A DNA stretch of 64,000 nt, from assembly GCF_003231275.1 (NCBI RefSeq), contig NZ_QKVL01000031.1, positions 1 to 64,000 on the forward strand, in the 5' to 3' direction. Below, in pieces: positions 39,088 through 48,051 of this stretch. Each line of letters begins with the position of its first letter. Position 1 is the first letter of the stretch. The notes below the pieces were generated by a model. The model saw only the letters and a program-made list of their open reading frames with translations. It was not told where the DNA came from and ran no database searches. The position numbers and the translations under genes were made by a program. The stretch comes from Pseudomonas huaxiensis (GTDB lineage Bacteria > Pseudomonadota > Gammaproteobacteria > Pseudomonadales > Pseudomonadaceae).

Positions 39088-39130
39088 GCCCGCTCCCGTA
39101 TGTGATGAACGGGCAGAGTGTAACGGATGC

Positions 39131-39964
39131 TTACGCCGATTGGCGCAGCGGCATGTCACTTCGCTTGAGCAGATCAAGGACGCCGGAAACCACTCGTGGA
39201 TCGGCCAATACGCGCTGATGACCGCCTTGCTCCAGCATCAGCAAGCGACTGTCGAACCAGGCGTCGTGGATCACCTGGGCTTCGCTGGCCGGGACCAGCC
39301 GGTCGTCCTCGGCATGCACAATCAGGCCCGGCACGTCCAGTTGGTAACCACTGACATCAAGCTTCGCCACCGGCAAACCGACATCTCGTTCCACCTTGCG
39401 AATAAAGGCTGCCCGCGCTCGCGGCGGCAGGTTCAGGTGCCGGGCGAAACCGCGCAGTACGCCCAGCAACCGCGCCGGCCCGGCGATACTGACCACCGCT
39501 TCGGCACGCAGGCCCAGTTGCATCGCCAAAAGCACACTGGCGGCGCCCATGGAGTGACCGATCACCGCCTTGAGCGGCGGCAATTCCGCTGCGGCCTCCA
39601 GCACGGCGCGGGCAAACAGGCCGACATGCGCCTCGTCACCCGGCGAGCGGCCATGGGCCGGACCGTCCAGCGCGACGACGGTGTAACCGGCGTCCACCAG
39701 GGTTTCGATGATCTTGGCGAATTGGGTCGGACGCCCTTCCCAGCCGTGCATCAACAGGACGGTCGGTCCTTGGCCCCAGCGCAATGCCGACAGGCCGAAA
39801 CGTAGAGTGATGCGCTCAGCCCGCTCCAGCACGGGCAACTCCCAGTCCCGCGGTGGGCGGGTGTAGGGCGTCAAGAAGGCGCGGTGCATCTTGCTGGCGA
39901 TATGCCCAGGGACCAGACGCCCCAGGGTGCCGTTCACGCCGCGAATCCAGCTCAAGGTATTCAT
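39131..39964 (-). CDS. Alpha/beta hydrolase
   Basis: 277 residues. The oxyanion strand LLMHGWEGRPTQF, nucleophile elbow GHSMGA (about residue 136), a late acid in HAEDDRLVP and a catalytic His in QGGHQRVL form a complete triad. No lid or signal peptide is obvious. It follows a TetR gene with a 22-bp gap and is probably its co-transcribed target. Substrate unknown. Confidence 0.88.
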   Translation of the reverse strand: MNTLSWIRGVNGTLGRLVPGHIASKMHRAFLTPYTRPPRDWELPVLERAERITLRFGLSALRWGQGPTVLLMHGWEGRPTQFAKIIETLVDAGYTVVALDGPAHGRSPGDEAHVGLFARAVLEAAAELPPLKAVIGHSMGAASVLLAMQLGLRAEAVVSIAGPARLLGVLRGFARHLNLPPRARAAFIRKVERDVGLPVAKLDVSGYQLDVPGLIVHAEDDRLVPASEAQVIHDAWFDSRLLMLEQGGHQRVLADPRVVSGVLDLLKRSDMPLRQSA

Positions 39965-39986
39965 CGCTTTGCTCCAGAGGGGTCGC

Positions 39987-40526
39987 TCAAATCACCGCCG
40001 TTTTGGCGGCACGCAGGATGCGATCGGACAGATCGCTGGTGCCCAGGGCTCGCGCCAGGGCCAGGCCGCCAACCATCAACGCGATGTCGGCGAGGAATTT
40101 GTCAGCCTCATCGGGGCTGTCGACCAGTTGCGCAGTCATCATCTCGATGTGTTCGGCGAGTACGTCGCGGAAGGCATCGGGCAGTCGGGTCATCTCACTC
40201 AGGGACGTAGGCAGCGGGCAGGCATCCACGGTGGAATCACGGTGCTTGCGCGACAGATAGAACGCGGCCACCAGCGCCCGCCGGGCTTGGCCATCCAACG
40301 CCGGATCAACCTGGGACAACAAGGCGCGACGCTCGCAGAGCAACTGGCTGAAGGCTTCGAGCATCAAGGCTTCCTTGCTGTCGAAGTGGGCGTAGAAACC
40401 ACCAACGGTCAGACCGGCAGCACCCATCACCTGATTGACGCTGGGATCGGCGGGCCCCTGCTGGATCAGCGCGTGACGCGCGGCATCGAGGATGCGTTCG
40501 CGGGTCTTGGCTTTCTTGTCGTTCAT
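39987..40526 (-). CDS. TetR family transcriptional regulator
   Basis: 179 residues from the ATG at 40526 (MNDKKAKTRERILDAARHAL). The helix-turn-helix spans VNQVMGAAGLTVGGFYAHFD (about 32-51). The frame continues 28 codons upstream, but that part lies over the AT-rich operator. A strong palindrome 13 bp before the ATG suggests autoregulation, and the downstream hydrolase is the likely partner gene. Confidence 0.92.
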   Translation of the reverse strand: MNDKKAKTRERILDAARHALIQQGPADPSVNQVMGAAGLTVGGFYAHFDSKEALMLEAFSQLLCERRALLSQVDPALDGQARRALVAAFYLSRKHRDSTVDACPLPTSLSEMTRLPDAFRDVLAEHIEMMTAQLVDSPDEADKFLADIALMVGGLALARALGTSDLSDRILRAAKTAVI

Positions 40527-40538
40527 GGTTCGCCTCCA

Positions 40539-40574
40539 AAATATTATGGTTGAAATATTATGCTCATAATATTT
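40539..40574. promoter_or_regulatory. Operator of the TetR regulator
   Basis: Perfect inverted repeat with 10-bp arms, AAATATTATG-CT-CATAATATTT (40553-40574), plus a third half site AAATATTATG in direct orientation at 40539-40548. The AT-rich tract directly precedes the TetR ATG. Confidence 0.8.
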
Positions 40575-40631
40575 AAAAGCAAGCCTTTTGCCCCGCCGCT
40601 TGTCGCGCACGGGGCAAAAACTTTTTCGAGG

Positions 40632-40670
40632 GAAAAAACAAAAGGCTCATTCAATAAGCGAATGAGCCTT
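40632..40670 (-). terminator. Terminator of the tRNA-Ala/Glu cluster
   Basis: 11-bp perfect stem AAGGCTCATTC/GAATGAGCCTT with a 7-nt loop, followed on the minus strand by TTGTTTTTTCC. It lies 24 bp past the last tRNA. Confidence 0.93.
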
Positions 40671-40693
40671 GAAATCCCGCAAAGCGGGTAAAA

Positions 40694-40769
40694 TGGCGTC
40701 CCCTAGGGGACTCGAACCCCTGTTACCGCCGTGAAAGGGCGGTGTCCTAGGCCACTAGACGAAGGGGAC
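40694..40769 (-). tRNA. tRNA-Glu (TTC)
   Basis: 76 nt including CCA. Acceptor GTCCCCT/AGGGGAC, anticodon loop with TTC, T-loop TTCGAGT. Last of four tRNAs (Ala-Glu-Ala-Glu) on the minus strand. Confidence 0.97.
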
Positions 40770-40813
40770 TTTAAACCTTCGTAAAGATCCGTTTTCACGA
40801 ATCCTGGCTGAAT

Positions 40814-40889
40814 TGGTGGAGCTAAGCGGGATCGAACCGCTGACCTCCTGCATGCCATGCAGGCGCTCTCCCAGCTGAGCTATAGCCCC
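40814..40889 (-). tRNA. tRNA-Ala (GGC)
   Basis: 76 nt including CCA. Anticodon arm CCTGC-ATGGCAT-GCAGG gives anticodon GGC; acceptor GGGGCTA/TAGCTCC with wobble pairing. Third gene of the cluster. Confidence 0.97.
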
Positions 40890-40942
40890 AGATTTATAGC
40901 CTCGCGGCCCAGCGATCTCTTTCAACATCGCTTGTGTAAAAC

Positions 40943-41018
40943 TGGCGTCCCCTAGGGGACTCGAACCCCTGTTACCGCCGTGAAAGGGCGGTGTCCTAGG
41001 CCACTAGACGAAGGGGAC
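40943..41018 (-). tRNA. tRNA-Glu (TTC), second copy
   Basis: Same 76-nt sequence as the gene at 40694-40769 including CCA. Second gene of the cluster. Confidence 0.97.
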
Positions 41019-41095
41019 GCAACCCTTCTACCATCGACCGGCTCTTCGAACCGATCATGCCGGCAGTCGCTGGAATTGACTGCCAAGCTGGAAAT

Positions 41096-41171
41096 TGGTG
41101 GAGCTAAGCGGGATCGAACCGCTGACCTCCTGCATGCCATGCAGGCGCTCTCCCAGCTGAGCTATAGCCCC
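41096..41171 (-). tRNA. tRNA-Ala (GGC), second copy
   Basis: Same 76-nt sequence as the gene at 40814-40889 including CCA. First gene of the cluster, about 70 bp after the promoter. Confidence 0.97.
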
Positions 41172-41247
41172 ACAATGTCGCTTTGAACTGAATCGCTTGG
41201 CTGGGTGCTTCGCGTTTCGTTTTCGTTCATCGCTGTGGACGGGGCGC

Positions 41248-41276
41248 ATATTAAGTTCGGATCAAAGACCTGTCAA
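41248..41276 (-). promoter_or_regulatory. Sigma-70 promoter of the tRNA-Ala/Glu cluster
   Basis: Minus strand TTGACA, 17-bp spacer, TAATAT, then GCGCCCCG, a GC-rich discriminator typical of stringent control. AT-rich sequence upstream (41277-41310) could act as an UP element. The cluster lies just downstream of the gltX gene that charges its tRNA-Glu. Confidence 0.92.
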
Positions 41277-41392
41277 ATATATTTTCAATAAAATTCAAAA
41301 ACTTTTTCCTAGATAACAATCACTTACCTTCCTCGAACGGAAAAAGTCCCGTGTTTTCGGGGGAATGGCACTGCGCGCCAGGGCGCAAAGCA

Positions 41393-41450
41393 TCGCGGGG
41401 CGAACCCGCTTCCCCGGCGATACACCGGTGAAAGCAGGTTCGCCCCGCGA
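41393..41450. repeat. Long inverted repeat downstream of gltX
   Basis: Perfect 14-bp arms TCGCGGGGCGAACC and GGTTCGCCCCGCGA, with further pairing inside (GCTT/AAGC and CCGG/CCGG). Neither strand has a T-run after it, so it looks like a REP/REPIN-type element rather than a terminator. Confidence 0.7.
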
Positions 41451-41469
41451 AAAAAGGATGCGGCAGCGG

Positions 41470-42951
41470 TCAGGCGATAGTGCCCAGCAGCTTCTCCCAT
41501 TCCTTGTTTTCTTTCTTCGAAACGCCGCCCAGCAGCTCCAGGGCCTGGCGCAGGCGATAGCGCGTCAGGTCAGGGCCGAGGATCTCCATGGCGTCGAGCA
41601 CCGAAACCGAACTGGCCTGGCCGGTGATCGCGGCAAACATCAGCGGCATCGCGTCGCGCAGTTTCAGCTCCAGGGCTTCGACCACCGCCTGGATGCAGCC
41701 GGTGATCCGGTCTTTTTCCCACTGACGCAGGCTTTCCAGCTTCCACAGGATCAGTTGCAGAACCTGGCGCACCTGGTCCGGCGACAGCTTCTTGTGCTCG
41801 AACAGCTTGGCATCGAGACGCAACGCGCCTTCGAAGAAGAAACCGCCCAGCGGTGCGACCTGGCTGAACGTTTCCACCCTGCCCTGCACGTGCGGCGCGA
41901 TCTTCATCATGTAGTCGCTGTTGAACGCCCACTTCTGCACCCGCGCGGCGAACTCTTCCACCGGCAGGTCGCGCAGCCATTGGCCGTTGAGCCAGGACAG
42001 CTTCTCGATATCGAAGATCGGTCCGCCCAGCGATACCCGTGACAGGTCGAAGTGCTCGACCATTTCGCTCAGGGAGAACTTCTCGCGCTCGTCGGGCATC
42101 GACCAGCCCATGCGGCCCAGGTAGTTGAGCATGGCTTCCGGCATGAAGCCCATGCGCTCGTAGAAGGTGACCGAGGTCGGGTTCTTGCGCTTGGACAGCT
42201 TGCTCTTGTCCGGGTTACGCAGCAGCGGCATGTAGCACAGCTTGGGCTGTTCCCAACCGAAGTACTCGTACAGCTTGATCAGCTTGGGCGCCGACGGCAG
42301 CCACTCTTCGCCACGCAGGACGTGGGTGATGCCCATCAGATGGTCGTCGACCACGTTCGCCAGGAAGTAGGTCGGCAGGCCGTCGGTCTTCATCAGCACT
42401 TGCATGTCCATGCGATCCCACGGGATCTCGACGTCACCACGAAGCATGTCCGGAACCACGCAGACGCCTTCACTCGGCACCTTCATGCGGATCACGTGTG
42501 GCTCGCCGGCCGCCAGGCGGCGCTGGACTTCTTCCTGAGACAGCAGCAGCGCGCGACCGTCGTAGCGCGGGGTCTCGCCGCGGGCCGTCTGCTCGGCGCG
42601 CATCTGGTCCAGCTCTTCAGCGGTGCAGAAGCACGGGAACGCGTGCCCCAGGTCGACCAGTTGCTGGGCGTACTGCTTGTAGATATCGCCCCGCTCGCTC
42701 TGCCGGTACGGGCCATGCGGGCCACCGACGTCCGGGCCTTCGCTCCACTCGATGCCCAACCAGCGCAGCGCGTCGAAAATCTGTTGTTCGGATTCGCGGG
42801 TCGAACGCAGTTGGTCGGTATCTTCGATACGCAGGATGAACTCGCCGCCGTGCTGCTTGGCAAAGCAGTAGTTGAACAGGGCGATGTAAGCGGTGCCGAC
42901 GTGGGGATCGCCAGTCGGCGAAGGCGCGATGCGCGTGCGAACGGTGGTCAT
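41470..42951 (-). CDS. gltX: Glutamate-tRNA ligase GltX
   Basis: Charges tRNA-Glu. 493 residues, class I synthetase. The HIGH-type motif is in PSPTGDPHVGTAY, and KLSKRKNPTS is the KMSKS motif. The ATG at 42951 (MTTVRTRIAPSPTGD) is chosen; the frame is open 34 codons more, over the divergent spacer. Its substrate tRNA genes (two tRNA-Glu) lie about 450 bp downstream on the same strand, though behind their own promoter. Confidence 0.97.
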   Translation of the reverse strand: MTTVRTRIAPSPTGDPHVGTAYIALFNYCFAKQHGGEFILRIEDTDQLRSTRESEQQIFDALRWLGIEWSEGPDVGGPHGPYRQSERGDIYKQYAQQLVDLGHAFPCFCTAEELDQMRAEQTARGETPRYDGRALLLSQEEVQRRLAAGEPHVIRMKVPSEGVCVVPDMLRGDVEIPWDRMDMQVLMKTDGLPTYFLANVVDDHLMGITHVLRGEEWLPSAPKLIKLYEYFGWEQPKLCYMPLLRNPDKSKLSKRKNPTSVTFYERMGFMPEAMLNYLGRMGWSMPDEREKFSLSEMVEHFDLSRVSLGGPIFDIEKLSWLNGQWLRDLPVEEFAARVQKWAFNSDYMMKIAPHVQGRVETFSQVAPLGGFFFEGALRLDAKLFEHKKLSPDQVRQVLQLILWKLESLRQWEKDRITGCIQAVVEALELKLRDAMPLMFAAITGQASSVSVLDAMEILGPDLTRYRLRQALELLGGVSKKENKEWEKLLGTIA

Positions 42952-43094
42952 GAGAGTCTCGAACAAGAGATGAAACAAAGCCGGGATGTTAACAGGGAGC
43001 AGGCGCCGGGCTCCAGTAATGGGCGTGATCGCCACTTGTGCGGCTGGATCCAAAACTTGTTAAATTTGCTTACATTTTCGGAACGATCGTCCCC

Positions 43095-44135
43095 ATGCCA
43101 GCTCAACTCAAGCGCCGCCTGCTGATTTTTCTTCTTCTGGTCCTGCTGATTTCCCTCGCGTTCTTCGCCCAGTGGTATTTCAAAGGCCGCTTCTACGAAA
43201 GCACTGACAACGCCTATGTCCAGGGCGAGATCACCCGGGTCTCCAGTCAGCTCGGTGCCCGTATCGACAGCGTCCTGGTGCAGGACAACCAGCACGTGAA
43301 CAAGGGCGACCTCTTGGTTCGCCTGGAAGGCGACGATTTCCAGTTTGCCGTCGAGCGCGCCCGCGCCACCCTCGCCACCCGCGAGGCCGAACGCCTGCAA
43401 GCCGACAGCCGGCTGACCCAGCAATCCAGCCTGATCGCCGCCGGCCAGGCCCAGGTCTCCGCCAACCAGGCCACCCTGGGCCGCACGCAACTGGACTTGA
43501 ACCGCGCCCAGGCCCTGCGCAAGCCGGGCTTCGTTTCCGAGGAGCGAGTGACTACTCTTTCCGCCGAAAGCAACGTCGCCCGCTCCCAGGTGAGCAAGGC
43601 CCAGGCCGATCTGCAGGGCCAGCGCCAGCAGGTCAGCGCACTGGAAGCCGAACTCAAGCGCCTCGATGCGCAGATCGCCACCGCCCGCACCGACCTGGCC
43701 CAGGCCGAACTGAACCTGACCCGCAGCGAAATCCACGCGCCCATCAGCGGCATGGTCGGCCAGCGTTCCGCCCGCGACGGCCAGTACGTGCAGGCCGGCG
43801 CCTACCTGCTATCGATCGTTCCCGACGAAGACATCTGGGTCCAGGCCAACTTCAAAGAGACCCAGATCGGCAGGATGCAGCCCGGCCTGCGTGCCGAACT
43901 GGTGTTCGACAGCTACCCGGACACGCCGATCGAAGGCCGCGTGGACAGCCTGTTCGCCGCTTCCGGCGCGCAGTTCAGCCTGCTGCCGCCGGACAACGCC
44001 ACCGGTAACTTCACCAAAGTCGTACAGCGTATTCCGGTAAAGCTGACCTTCGCCGCCGACAACCCGTTGCATGGCCGTATCCGTCCCGGCATGTCGGTCA
44101 CCGCCACCGTCGACCTGCGCAGCGATGGCCGGTGA
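43095..44135 (+). CDS. HlyD/EmrA family membrane fusion protein
   Basis: 346 residues from the ATG at 43095 (MPAQLKRRLLIFLLLVLLIS): one N-terminal membrane anchor, a barrel-sandwich lipoyl-like half (YVQGEITRVSSQLGARIDSV), a long alpha-helical coiled-coil hairpin (about 95-205), the second lipoyl half (IHAPISGMVGQRS) and a beta-barrel. This is the periplasmic adaptor of an MFS tripartite efflux pump. The last 11 bases overlap the transporter gene. Divergent from gltX, in the same place as the efflux pair of P. aeruginosa. Confidence 0.92.
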   Translation: MPAQLKRRLLIFLLLVLLISLAFFAQWYFKGRFYESTDNAYVQGEITRVSSQLGARIDSVLVQDNQHVNKGDLLVRLEGDDFQFAVERARATLATREAERLQADSRLTQQSSLIAAGQAQVSANQATLGRTQLDLNRAQALRKPGFVSEERVTTLSAESNVARSQVSKAQADLQGQRQQVSALEAELKRLDAQIATARTDLAQAELNLTRSEIHAPISGMVGQRSARDGQYVQAGAYLLSIVPDEDIWVQANFKETQIGRMQPGLRAELVFDSYPDTPIEGRVDSLFAASGAQFSLLPPDNATGNFTKVVQRIPVKLTFAADNPLHGRIRPGMSVTATVDLRSDGR

Positions 44136-45675
44136 TCAACTGATCCGTCCCGTCGGCGAACCGAGCCGGCGCGACTGGATTGCCGTGATGAGCGTGATGC
44201 TCGGTGCCTTCATGGCGGTGCTGGACATCCAGATCACCAACTCGTCGCTCAAGGATATCCAGGGCGCGCTGTCAGCGACGCTGGAAGAAGGCTCGTGGAT
44301 TTCAACCTCGTACCTTGTAGCCGAAATCATCATGATTCCGCTCACGGCCTGGCTGGTGCAGTTGCTCTCGGCCCGGCGACTCGCGGTGTGGGTGTCCCTC
44401 GGCTTCCTCGCTTCCTCGCTGTTGTGCTCGATGGCCTGGAACCTCGAGAGCATGATCATCTTCCGCGCCATGCAGGGCTTTACCGGCGGGGCATTGATCC
44501 CGCTGGCCTTCACCCTGACCCTGATCAAGCTGCCCGAGCACCATCGCGCCAAGGGCATGGCGATGTTTGCCATGACCGCGACCTTCGCGCCCTCGATCGG
44601 GCCGACCCTGGGAGGTTGGCTGACAGAAAACTGGGGCTGGGAGTACATCTTCTACATCAACATCCCACCCGGCCTGATCATGATCGCCGGCTTGCTCTAT
44701 GGCCTGGAAAAGAAGGAAGCCCACTGGGAGCTGCTGAAAAGCACCGATTACGCCGGCATCGTCACTCTCGGCGTGGGCCTGGGTTGCCTGCAGGTGTTTC
44801 TTGAAGAAGGGCACCGCAAGGACTGGCTGGAGTCGAGCCTGATCGTCGGCCTGGGCAGCATCGCGGTGGTCAGTCTGATCACCTTCGTGATCCTGCAGTT
44901 GTCCAAGCCGAACCCGCTGATCAACCTGCGAATCCTCAAGAACCGCAACTTCGGCCTGTCGAGCATTGCCAGCCTGGGGATGGGCGTGGGGCTGTATGGC
45001 TCGATCTATCTACTGCCCCTGTATCTGGCGCAGATCCAGAACTACAACGCGCTGCAGATCGGCGAAGTGATCATGTGGATGGGCATCCCGCAGTTATTCC
45101 TGATTCCGCTGGTGCCGCAATTGATGAAGGTGATTTCGCCGAAGATCCTCTGCGCCCTGGGCTTTGGGCTCTTTGGCTTGGCCAGTTTCAGCTCCGGGGT
45201 GCTCAATCCGGATTTCGCCGGCAGCCAGTTCAACCATATCCAGATCATCCGCGCCCTTGGCCAACCGATGATCATGGTGACCATCTCGCTGATTGCCACG
45301 GCGTATATCCAGCCGCAGGACGCCGGCTCGGCGTCGAGCCTGTTCAACATCCTGCGCAACCTGGGCGGCGCCATCGGCATCGCTCTGCTGGCAACCTTGC
45401 TGGACGCCCGGGCCAAGACCTATTTCGACTATTTGCGGGAATCGGTGGTGCCGACCAACCCGCAAGTCGCGGAACGGCTGGCATTGCTGACGGAGAAGCT
45501 GGGCAGCGAGACTGCTGCACTGGGCAAGCTGAGCGAAATCGTTCATCAGCAGGCGCTGATCATGGCCTACAACGATGCCTTCCATTTCGTTGGGATCGGT
45601 CTGGCGATCAGCATGGTGGCGGTCGTATTGACCCGGAAATTGCCGCAGGGCTTGAAGGCCGGAGAAGCGCACTGA
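44125..45675 (+). CDS. EmrB/QacA family (DHA2) drug:proton antiporter
   Basis: 516 residues, about 14 membrane helices, start at 44125 (MAGDQLIRPVGEPSRRDWIA). Signature elements are LDIQITNSSLKDI in helix 1, a motif-A-like region, and GPTLGGWLTENWGWEYIF (motif C, antiporter). With the upstream adaptor and an outer-membrane channel encoded elsewhere it should expel hydrophobic compounds across both membranes. Overlap of 11 bp with the adaptor gene indicates one operon. No adjacent regulator is seen. Confidence 0.93.
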   Translation: MAGDQLIRPVGEPSRRDWIAVMSVMLGAFMAVLDIQITNSSLKDIQGALSATLEEGSWISTSYLVAEIIMIPLTAWLVQLLSARRLAVWVSLGFLASSLLCSMAWNLESMIIFRAMQGFTGGALIPLAFTLTLIKLPEHHRAKGMAMFAMTATFAPSIGPTLGGWLTENWGWEYIFYINIPPGLIMIAGLLYGLEKKEAHWELLKSTDYAGIVTLGVGLGCLQVFLEEGHRKDWLESSLIVGLGSIAVVSLITFVILQLSKPNPLINLRILKNRNFGLSSIASLGMGVGLYGSIYLLPLYLAQIQNYNALQIGEVIMWMGIPQLFLIPLVPQLMKVISPKILCALGFGLFGLASFSSGVLNPDFAGSQFNHIQIIRALGQPMIMVTISLIATAYIQPQDAGSASSLFNILRNLGGAIGIALLATLLDARAKTYFDYLRESVVPTNPQVAERLALLTEKLGSETAALGKLSEIVHQQALIMAYNDAFHFVGIGLAISMVAVVLTRKLPQGLKAGEAH

Positions 45676-45739
45676 GCTGATCGCTGGCAAGCGGAGCACC
45701 GCTTGGCCAGCGACTTGGCCGTCATGAGCGACAGAACCA

Positions 45740-47755
45740 TCACACGGTAAGCAAGCGCTCACGCAACTGGGTGATCTCATCACGCATTTGCGCCGCCGCC
45801 TCGAACTCCAGGTCCCGTGCCAACTGATACATCTTCTCTTCAAGCTGCTTGATTCGCTTGGCGATCTCGCCCGGCGAACGCAGCTCGGCTTCGTAGCGAG
45901 CGCTCTCCTCCGCGGCCTTGGCCATGCCTTTGCGCTTCTTGCTGCGCGAGCCCGGCACATTGGCGCCTTCGAGGATGTCAGTGATGTCCTTGACCACGCC
46001 TTTGGGCACGATGCCGTTGGCCAGGTTGAAGGCGACCTGCTTCTCGCGGCGGCGCTCGGTTTCATCGATCGCGCGCTGCATCGAGCCGGTCATCCGGTCG
46101 GCGTACAGAATCGCCCGGCCATTGAGGTTACGCGCCGCCCGGCCGATGGTCTGGATCAGCGAGCGCTCGGACCGCAGGAAACCCTCTTTGTCGGCGTCAA
46201 GGATCGCCACCAGCGACACTTCCGGCATGTCCAGGCCCTCACGCAGCAGGTTGATCCCCACCAGCACATCGAAGGTGCCGAGGCGCAGGTCGCGGATGAT
46301 TTCGACGCGCTCCACCGTATCGATATCCGAGTGCAGGTAGCGCACCCGCACATCGTGGTCGGCCAGGTAGTCGGTCAAGTCCTCGGCCATGCGCTTGGTC
46401 AGGGTGGTGACCAGCACACGCTCTTCCACGGCCACGCGCTTGCGGATCTCCGACAGCAGATCGTCGACCTGGGTCAGCGCCGGGCGAATTTCCACCTGCG
46501 GGTCGACCAGGCCGGTCGGCCGCACCACCTGCTCCACCACCCGGCCGGCATGCTCGGCCTCGTAAACACCGGGCGTAGCGGAAACAAAGATGGTCTGTGG
46601 ACTGACGCTCTCCCACTCGTCGAAACGCATGGGCCGGTTGTCCAGCGCCGACGGCAGGCGGAAGCCGTACTCCACCAAGGTTTCCTTGCGCGAGCGGTCG
46701 CCTTTGTACATCGCCCCGACCTGCGGAACGCTGACATGGGATTCGTCGATCACCAGCAGCGCATCGGGCGGCAGATAGTCGTAGAGGGTTGGCGGCGGCG
46801 CCCCGGCCGGACGCCCGGAAAGGTAGCGCGAGTAGTTTTCGATGCCGTTGCAGTAGCCCAACTCGAGGATCATCTCCAGGTCGAAACGGGTCCGCTGTTC
46901 CAGGCGCTGGGCTTCCACCAGCTTGTTGGACTTGTGCAGGTATTCCAGGCGGTCCTTGAGTTCTTCCTTGATCCCCTCCACCGCACCGAGCAGGGTTTCC
47001 CGCGGAGTGACGTAGTGGCTTTTCGGGTAGAAGGTGAATCGCGCCAGCTTGCGAATCACCTCGCCGGTCAACGGATCGAAGGCGGAGAGGCTTTCCACTT
47101 CATCGTCGAACAGCTCGATGCGGATCGCCTCCAGGTCGGATTCGGCGGGATACACATCGATCACATCGCCGCGAACCCGGAAGGTCGCACGGGCAAAATC
47201 CATCTCGTTGCGGGTGTATTGCAGGTCGGCCAGACGGCGCAACAGGGCACGCTGGTCGAGTTTGTCGCCACGGTCCACGTGCAGGACCATCTTCAGGTAG
47301 GTTTCCGGGCTGCCCAGACCGTAGATACAGGAAACGGTGGTGACGATGATCGCATCGCGCCGCTCCAGCAACGCCTTGGTCGCCGATAGTCGCATCTGCT
47401 CGATGTGATCGTTGATCGAGGCGTCCTTCTCGATGAAGGTGTCGGACGACGGTACGTAGGCTTCCGGCTGGTAGTAGTCGTAGTAGGAGACGAAATACTC
47501 GACCGAGTTGTTCGGGAAGAACGCCTTGAACTCGCCGTAGAGCTGCGCTGCCAGGGTCTTGTTCGGCGCCAGCACCAGGGTCGGGCGCTGCACCTGAGCG
47601 ATCACGTTGGCGATGCTGAAGGTCTTGCCCGAACCGGTCACACCCAGCAGGGTCTGGTGCGCCAGCCCGGCTTCGATGCCCTCGACCATCAGGCGGATGG
47701 CTTCCGGCTGGTCGCCGGCCGGCTGGAAACGGGTGACGAGCTGAAACTCGGACAT
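45740..47755 (-). CDS. uvrB: Excinuclease ABC subunit B UvrB
   Basis: Damage-verifying helicase-like subunit of nucleotide excision repair; receives DNA from UvrA and recruits UvrC. 671 residues. Walker A GVTGSGKTFS, the DNA-probing beta-hairpin YYDYYQPEAYVP, helicase motifs (GINLLREGLDMPE, QTIGRAARN) and a C-terminal UVR domain (EEKMYQLARDLEFEAAAQMR) that contacts UvrC. An SOS box lies 34 bp before the ATG, so it is damage-inducible. Confidence 0.98.
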   Translation of the reverse strand: MSEFQLVTRFQPAGDQPEAIRLMVEGIEAGLAHQTLLGVTGSGKTFSIANVIAQVQRPTLVLAPNKTLAAQLYGEFKAFFPNNSVEYFVSYYDYYQPEAYVPSSDTFIEKDASINDHIEQMRLSATKALLERRDAIIVTTVSCIYGLGSPETYLKMVLHVDRGDKLDQRALLRRLADLQYTRNEMDFARATFRVRGDVIDVYPAESDLEAIRIELFDDEVESLSAFDPLTGEVIRKLARFTFYPKSHYVTPRETLLGAVEGIKEELKDRLEYLHKSNKLVEAQRLEQRTRFDLEMILELGYCNGIENYSRYLSGRPAGAPPPTLYDYLPPDALLVIDESHVSVPQVGAMYKGDRSRKETLVEYGFRLPSALDNRPMRFDEWESVSPQTIFVSATPGVYEAEHAGRVVEQVVRPTGLVDPQVEIRPALTQVDDLLSEIRKRVAVEERVLVTTLTKRMAEDLTDYLADHDVRVRYLHSDIDTVERVEIIRDLRLGTFDVLVGINLLREGLDMPEVSLVAILDADKEGFLRSERSLIQTIGRAARNLNGRAILYADRMTGSMQRAIDETERRREKQVAFNLANGIVPKGVVKDITDILEGANVPGSRSKKRKGMAKAAEESARYEAELRSPGEIAKRIKQLEEKMYQLARDLEFEAAAQMRDEITQLRERLLTV

Positions 47756-47777
47756 GACGAACCCCTGGTTAAGTGCG

Positions 47778-47804
47778 AATACAGGTACCTGTATTTTTAG
47801 ACAG
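47778..47804 (-). promoter_or_regulatory. LexA (SOS) box of uvrB with overlapping palindrome
   Basis: CTGT-N8-ACAG (47789-47804, spacer ATTTTTAG) matches the LexA consensus core. It shares bases with an 18-bp perfect palindrome AATACAGGTACCTGTATT (47778-47795) whose second half contains the CTGT. The element lies just before uvrB. Confidence 0.88.
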
Positions 47805-48051
47805 TACTTATACCCAATTGAAGGCGCCCTACGCCAGTTTCAACCCAGCGCGCAGTGCATTTCCTACTGTTGACTGAAGGATTCGACTAACGGTCGAAAA
47901 ATATTCCCACAAACAGCAGGAAAAGCTGCGGCAGACTGTCGCCGTGACCGGTCGGTATCACTATACTGACTCCCCGTTTGTGCACCGCTCTAGTGCATTC
48001 GGCTGGAGCGTGCAAACCCTACTCACCCTCCAATTCAGAGCCAAGGTAATA

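Noticed and set aside
41393..41450. gltX terminator
   Set aside because: Strong stem, but no T-run follows on the minus strand.
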